From DATKKG01 sp964475215 (lineage in GTDB: Archaea > Thermoproteota > Nitrososphaeria > Conexivisphaerales > DTJL01), in contig CAYYVT010000003.1 in the NCBI GenBank assembly GCA_964475215.1, positions 1 to 8,248 on the forward strand: a stretch of 8,248 bases of DNA, given 5' to 3'. The position numbers and the translations under genes were made by a program. The notes under the pieces were generated by a model. That model saw nothing but the letters and a program-made list of their open reading frames with translations, did not search any database and was not told the origin of the DNA. Position 1 is the stretch's first letter. Each line of letters opens with the position of its first letter. Below, one piece after another: positions 5,072-8,248 of the stretch.

Positions 5072-6109
5072 CTACGGCCTCACCAGGACCTTGATCTCTC
5101 TCCGCTGATCCATGTCCCTATAGCCTTCGGCGATGTCCGAAAGCGGGACTGTCTTCGTGAAGATATCTGACACATCCAGTTTGCCGGATAGCACGTCCGG
5201 CATGAGTTCCGGAATGTAGTGAGCGGCAGGGGCGCCGCTTCCCTTTATTCCAATATCATTGGAGAATAGTCTGGACACGGAAATGTCGGGCACGCCATGG
5301 GGCACTCCTACGAAACCAACGTTACCTCCGATGCGCACGACGCCAAGGATCGTGTTCCACGCGTCGGCCGTGCCGACGCACTCAAGGCCGCAATCTGCGC
5401 CAAGGTCGTCGGTGAGCGCCTTCACCTGACGGACGGCGTCGTCGCCTCGGGCCCCTATGATGTCGGTTGCCCCGAACCGTTCGCCCAGTTTCGCACGATC
5501 TTCATGCGTGCTGACGAGGAAGATCTTTGAGGCGCCAAGGCGCTTGCTCGCTGCAACCGCACAGAGTCCTACAGCCCCGTCACCGATGACCGCCACCGTG
5601 GAGCCTCTCCCGACTTCCGCGCACACGGCAGCGTGATGCCCGGTAGACAGCACATCCGATAGGGGCAGGAGGGCGCGCATCATGTGGTCGTCTAAGTTGG
5701 ATTTGGGCACCACCCGCAGGGTGCCGTCGGCCATGGGAACGCGCACCTTTTCCCCCTGTCCTCCGTCATAGCCTCCAGTACCCCAAAACCTGCCGTTTCG
5801 ACAGAATCTGGTCATGCCGACCCGACATTCGGGGCATGTGCCATCCGAAACGACGAACGGCGCAACGACGAGATCGCCGACCCTGACACTCTGCACCTCG
5901 TCTCCGACGGCTTCCACGGTTCCCATGAACTCGTGACCAATGTGGTTGCCTGCCTCTAGCGGGGTAAGGCCACGGTAATACCAGAGATCCGAACCGCAAA
6001 TGCAGGAGTACCTTACCTCGACGATCGCTTCATCTGGATTCTGGATGACTGGGTCGGGCACATCGTGCACTTCGATTCTGCCGGGTCCTTGAAAGATTGC
6101 AGCCTTCAT
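5072..6109 (-). CDS. Zinc-dependent alcohol dehydrogenase (MDR family)
   Basis: A 345-residue medium-chain dehydrogenase. Catalytic zinc ligands are C38 (CICGSD), H59-E60 (GNHIGHEF) and D152 (LPLSDVLSTGHHA). The structural-zinc loop is C92-PE-C95-RVG-MTRF-C103, with Gly98 where classical members have the third Cys, a three-Cys version common in one bacterial branch. The Rossmann motif is GDGAVG (176-181). Ser200-Thr-His, where NAD-specific enzymes have Asp, suggests NADP preference. It probably interconverts a small aldehyde or ketone and its alcohol; the substrate is unknown. The frame is open to 6160, but MKAAIFQGPG at 6109 is the family start and a TATA box about 26 nt upstream implies a leaderless message from that ATG. 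It ends in TAG and leads the ADH-cupin-reductase-relic-PNPOx operon. Composition and cluster resemble bacterial gene sets. Confidence 0.92.
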   Translation of the reverse strand: MKAAIFQGPGRIEVHDVPDPVIQNPDEAIVEVRYSCICGSDLWYYRGLTPLEAGNHIGHEFMGTVEAVGDEVQSVRVGDLVVAPFVVSDGTCPECRVGMTRFCRNGRFWGTGGYDGGQGEKVRVPMADGTLRVVPKSNLDDHMMRALLPLSDVLSTGHHAAVCAEVGRGSTVAVIGDGAVGLCAVAASKRLGASKIFLVSTHEDRAKLGERFGATDIIGARGDDAVRQVKALTDDLGADCGLECVGTADAWNTILGVVRIGGNVGFVGVPHGVPDISVSRLFSNDIGIKGSGAPAAHYIPELMPDVLSGKLDVSDIFTKTVPLSDIAEGYRDMDQRREIKVLVRP

Positions 6110-6129
6110 AACCCAAGCCAAGTGGGGGA

Positions 6130-6140
6130 GTGGTATATCA
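6130..6140 (-). promoter_or_regulatory. TATA box for the ADH-cupin operon
   Basis: On the minus strand ATGATATACCA is centred about 26 nt before the ADH ATG at 6109, exactly the distance expected for a leaderless archaeal transcript. It sits in the 84-nt gap after the ribbon-helix-helix gene, so the operon has its own promoter. Confidence 0.55.
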
Positions 6141-6193
6141 TCTGCGCGTATTCTTTGCAACGAATTGCAGCAATGAGGGCTTTTCGTTGGTCC

Positions 6194-6712
6194 CTAAAGG
6201 CCAATCGTAATGGAATCTTCGGTCGAGGACAGCTTAGGAACCAAGCCAATCTGTCCAAAGAGCTCTTTCGCGTAGGCAACCATGAAGATCGAGAACTTCG
6301 CTCCCAGGTCGTGGGTCAAAGTGATTACCTCCTTGCCTTCGTGCGAGAGGACTTCGTTGTACTGGAACCAATGGGCGTAATCCGCGAGATCCTTGAGCCA
6401 ATCTAGGACCCCTTTGAGGGACATCATCCCATATCTAGCGAGGATGATCACCTTCCCGCTGTTCTGAGCCACCTCTTTCGCCAGCTCGACGATCACCTCG
6501 TCTGGGACGGCCTTCAGGGTCTTCCTGTACGACACCTTGGATATCTTCGTCATGCCGAACTTCTGGAAGTACCGGTCGAAGTTGGCGAACGACAGAAAGA
6601 GCTGGTTCACGAGCGTGTTGAGGCTTATGTTCCTTTTCTTGGCCTCTTCCTCAAGGGCCAGAAAGGCGCCTTCACTGATCCTGAAAGACCTGGTAACTGT
6701 CTTTTCGGGCAC
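6194..6712 (-). CDS. Ribbon-helix-helix protein with an uncharacterised archaeal C-terminal domain
   Basis: A 172-residue protein. Residues ~4-45 form a ribbon-helix-helix DNA-binding unit: KTVTRSFRISEGAFLALEEE as strand and helix 1, then KKRNISLNTLVNQLFLSF as turn and helix 2. Residues ~46-160 form a separate alpha/beta domain with conserved-looking stretches KVSYRKTLKAVPDEVIVELA, GKVIILARYG, LTHDLGAKFSIFMVAYAKEL and a final acidic strand EDSITI. I recognise the type from archaea, especially Thaumarchaeota and soil lineages, where paralogues are numerous, but know no assigned function; a sensory or partner-binding domain attached to a DNA-binding head is a reasonable inference. It starts at GTG 6712 with AAAGGT immediately before it, and a possible TATA lies about 34 nt upstream. 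It ends in TAG. It could regulate the adjacent ADH operon or the divergent secreted-protein gene. Confidence 0.8.
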   Translation of the reverse strand: MPEKTVTRSFRISEGAFLALEEEAKKRNISLNTLVNQLFLSFANFDRYFQKFGMTKISKVSYRKTLKAVPDEVIVELAKEVAQNSGKVIILARYGMMSLKGVLDWLKDLADYAHWFQYNEVLSHEGKEVITLTHDLGAKFSIFMVAYAKELFGQIGLVPKLSSTEDSITIGL

Positions 6713-6740
6713 CTTTTATCAGAGTCCCAATCCAGAATCC

Positions 6741-6750
6741 CTTATTTCTA
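6741..6750 (-). promoter_or_regulatory. Possible TATA box for the ribbon-helix-helix gene
   Basis: On the minus strand TAGAAATAAG is the only AT-rich element upstream of the GTG at 6712. Its centre is about 34 nt away, giving a leader of a few bases. It matches the consensus modestly. Confidence 0.35.
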
Positions 6751-6860
6751 TTCTTCCCTTCGTCAGTCATTTGTTGTCTTTGGTTGCCGTGGTTCGCCGC
6801 CGAAGTCGTCCTGTGTTTAGACCTGAGCTGCTTGGTTCGTAGTCCCCGAGCTGCACAAGG

Positions 6861-6870
6861 CCTATAAGTC
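6861..6870 (+). promoter_or_regulatory. TATA box for the secreted-protein gene
   Basis: CCTATAAGTC lies about 42 nt before the ATG at 6907. Initiation about 25 nt downstream, near 6890, would leave a leader of about 17 nt containing GCGGAG just before the start. This is the natural rightward promoter in the divergent gap with the ribbon-helix-helix gene. Confidence 0.5.
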
Positions 6871-6906
6871 CGTTATTGCCTCAGAACATGAGGGTCGAAA
6901 GCGGAG

Positions 6907-7524
6907 ATGTCACACAGGCGTGGGGGCACGATGAAGTTGATGGCTTTCATGGTCGTCTTATCGCTCCTCCTTGTCTTCTCCAAGTTCACCGTCGCCTACA
7001 TGGCGCTGCCCAATGGGGCCGTCCCCCTGTCCGACAGCGCACGCGCTAACGTCGTCGTGACCTCGATAGACGGGGGGGTCCAGTCCATCACTGATCCCAC
7101 GGCAGCGGGCGATGGCTCGCCCCAACTGGTGGGGGTCGACACGTGGTCCCCCAGCTCCAACACCGAAGTGGTCTCCCCCCAGGTGTCCTCGACGGGATGC
7201 ACCTCCCTTTATCAGGCGTCGATGTCGGTGAGCTTCACCTTGGCCAACCGGCTTCCGACCGAGACGAAGGGGGCGGTGAACGTCTCCGTCTTCGACTACA
7301 ACAGCGGGATGAAACTTGCCACCGATATCATCACCCTCACATTCAAGCCGGGCCAGGACACCTCCAGCACGGCCAGCTTCAACTTGGTGAGCACATTCCC
7401 CGACCCCGTCTACCTGGTGACCATCACGTTCCCCACGGCTACAGACCTTGCCTCGGGAACCCCGATCCTGCACGTCTCCCTCTTCCAGTACTTCCTCTAC
7501 AGGGCGGGCCTCTTGGACCCCTAG
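6907..7524 (+). CDS. Secreted or membrane-anchored beta-rich protein of unknown function
   Basis: A 205-residue protein with one N-terminal hydrophobic segment (residues ~10-30, MKLMAFMVVLSLLLVFSKF) after a basic start, acting as a signal peptide or anchor. A possible cleavage lies after VAYMA. The remainder is Ser/Thr/Val-rich with alternating strands (ASMSVSFTLANRL, GAVNVSVFDYNSG, DIITLTFKPGQ, TASFNLVSTF, PVYLVTITFP, PILHVSLFQYF), suggesting an extracellular beta-sandwich. It has a single Cys (C98) and ends in a hydrophobic stretch, LFQYFLYRAGLL. I do not recognise the family; pilin-associated, S-layer-associated or other exported roles are possible. ATG 6907 follows GCGGAG, while ATG 6931 (MKLMAF) would give a more compact signal peptide; I cannot decide between them. 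It ends in TAG. Long frames on other phases here are GC-driven shadows. Confidence 0.72.
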   Translation: MSHRRGGTMKLMAFMVVLSLLLVFSKFTVAYMALPNGAVPLSDSARANVVVTSIDGGVQSITDPTAAGDGSPQLVGVDTWSPSSNTEVVSPQVSSTGCTSLYQASMSVSFTLANRLPTETKGAVNVSVFDYNSGMKLATDIITLTFKPGQDTSSTASFNLVSTFPDPVYLVTITFPTATDLASGTPILHVSLFQYFLYRAGLLDP

Positions 7525-7850
7525 GGTCAAATGGAACTGCTCAAATCCTCGGAAACACTTCTTGTCGTGAGCGGATGCTTGGCACAGGGGTCGTAGGAGT
7601 CCGTAGAGCTTCGATGGTCCGAACCCGTATGGGGTCCTATGCTGCCCGGCCAATTGATTGGGTCGTCCTCATGAGTCGAGCCACAACTAGGGCCCGTTCG
7701 AAGACATTGATCGATCATGGCGAACTGCGTTGCTAGAAACCCTTAGCGCGGATTCGGCAACACCATCTGACTCGTCCGTAGCCAGATGGTTGCGATTTAT
7801 GTTTCACTCTCGAATGATTCTTTGCCGTTTGGAAACCAGGTCGCAGGGAG
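7525..7850. other. Non-coding convergent gap
   Basis: 326 nt between the convergent secreted-protein (+) and transporter-like (-) genes. I see no convincing gene on either strand; open frames here lack codon bias and any recognisable motif. The only clear structure is the inverted repeat at 7757-7793, followed by a T-rich stretch. Confidence 0.5.
7757..7793. repeat. Long-stem inverted repeat in the convergent gap
   Basis: Arms GCAAC(AC)CATCTG at 7757-7769 and CAGATGGTTGC at 7783-7793 pair over 11 bp with one 2-nt bulge and a 13-nt loop. It lies about 58 nt past the stop of the leftward transporter-like gene and over 200 nt past the rightward gene. It may mark a 3' end; T-rich sequence follows it on the plus strand. 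Function not established. Confidence 0.45.
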
Positions 7851-8248
7851 CTACCTAACATACAGGACATATGCTCCCACAGCTGCGATCACAAATCCCA
7901 CGAGCGCGTTGTTGTACTTAGGAGGAATCCTTTCGAAGACCTCCGCCAAGCCCATGGAGCCAACCAAGACGAGCAGGGCCAGCGTCAGGATTGAACCGAC
8001 GGCGAAAATCAGGGCAGTGTCCACCGCTAGGCCAAGCCCAACCGGCGCAGCCAGCAGAAAGATGGGCAGGATGCTGAGATCGGGCGAAAGGGCACCGCCG
8101 AGGACCGCGAAGTATCCAACGCCTCTTCCCATATTTGCGCCGATCCTGGTCCCCTCCTCCTCGGCCTTCCTATCGTAATCTCCCCCATGACTGGAGACGA
8201 TGGTCCAAACTCCATAGATCGATCCCGCTAGCAGCATCACAATCCCCG
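7851..8248 (-). CDS. C-terminal part of a multi-pass membrane transporter-like protein
   Basis: The frame ends in TAG at 7851-7853 and stays open to the right edge, so the gene probably begins outside the window (GTG 8240 and ATG 8237 are internal candidates). About 131 residues are visible, with four probable membrane segments: GIVMLLAGSIYGVWTIV; GYFAVLGGALSPDLSILPIF into FLLAAPVGLGLAV; ALIFAVGSILTLALLVLVGS; and ALVGFVIAAVGAYVLYV. A charged loop (HGGDYDRKAEEE) joins the first two. The GALSPDLSILPIFLLA stretch and the overall repeat resemble TauE/UreH/NicO-type exporters and nickel-cobalt permeases, in which a GALxP-like motif lies in the substrate path. The family assignment is from general resemblance only, and the substrate cannot be given. 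It is convergent with the secreted-protein gene. Confidence 0.65.
   Translation of the reverse strand, partial: GIVMLLAGSIYGVWTIVSSHGGDYDRKAEEEGTRIGANMGRGVGYFAVLGGALSPDLSILPIFLLAAPVGLGLAVDTALIFAVGSILTLALLVLVGSMGLAEVFERIPPKYNNALVGFVIAAVGAYVLYVR

Noticed and set aside
6958..7653. Long minus-strand open frame (231 codons) opposite the secreted protein
   Set aside because: Its His/Gly/Arg-rich translation has no domain character and it mirrors the GC-rich third positions of the real plus-strand gene.
7143..7736. Plus-strand open frame of 197 codons overlapping the secreted-protein gene
   Set aside because: Wrong phase of a gene with a signal peptide and strand pattern; Pro/His/Arg-rich shadow translation.
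7786..8178. Plus-strand frame of 130 codons at the right end
   Set aside because: Antisense shadow of the membrane protein, which has obvious transmembrane segments on the other strand.
1..8248. CRISPR array, insertion sequence or integrated element
   Set aside because: No regularly spaced direct repeats, transposase or integrase frames, or paired terminal inverted repeats were seen.

Overview
The window looks like a stretch of archaeal chromosome. The evidence is a stand-alone TRAM-domain protein with a Gly/Arg-rich N-terminal tail (typical of Euryarchaeota and Thermoplasmata-like lineages), TATA-like boxes about 25-35 nt upstream of several starts with very short or absent leaders, TTG and GTG starts, and a ribbon-helix-helix protein of an archaeal type. 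Assignment below the domain level is a guess, perhaps a methanogen- or Thermoplasmata-related lineage. TAG is the commonest stop codon here: it ends 7 of the 11 reading frames annotated as genes.

Layout, left to right. 1-330 is the tail of a possible membrane protein cut by the window edge. 510-1280 (+) encodes three tandem domains resembling the cytosolic domain of cation diffusion facilitators, with no transmembrane part. The convergent gap that follows holds a strong GC-rich hairpin and a small response-regulator-like stub. A TRAM-domain RNA-binding protein (-) and a YkgJ-type cysteine-cluster protein (+) diverge from one shared TATA-like element. A radical SAM gene (+) follows; its N-terminal 46 codons are cut off from the catalytic part by one in-frame TAG at 2734-2736.

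After a 324-nt non-coding gap come leftward genes. In transcription order they are a two-domain ribbon-helix-helix protein (6194-6712), a zinc alcohol dehydrogenase (5072-6109), a manganese-type cupin resembling hydroxynitrile-lyase cupins (4630-5040), the decayed C-terminal stub of an aldo/keto reductase (4487-4615) and a PNPOx-fold flavin/F420 oxidoreductase (4141-4497). The ADH, cupin and aldo/keto reductase combination looks bacterial and was probably acquired by transfer, with the reductase since lost by deletion and frameshift. The right end holds a secreted or membrane-anchored beta-rich protein (+), a hairpin-bearing intergenic region, and the C-terminal part of a multi-pass membrane transporter-like protein (-) that runs off the window.

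The points most worth a second look are the amber-interrupted radical SAM gene with its unusual CX8CX2C motif, the membrane-free triple CDF-domain protein, and the bacterial-type redox cluster with its pseudogene relic. No CRISPR array, IS element, tRNA or rRNA was found.
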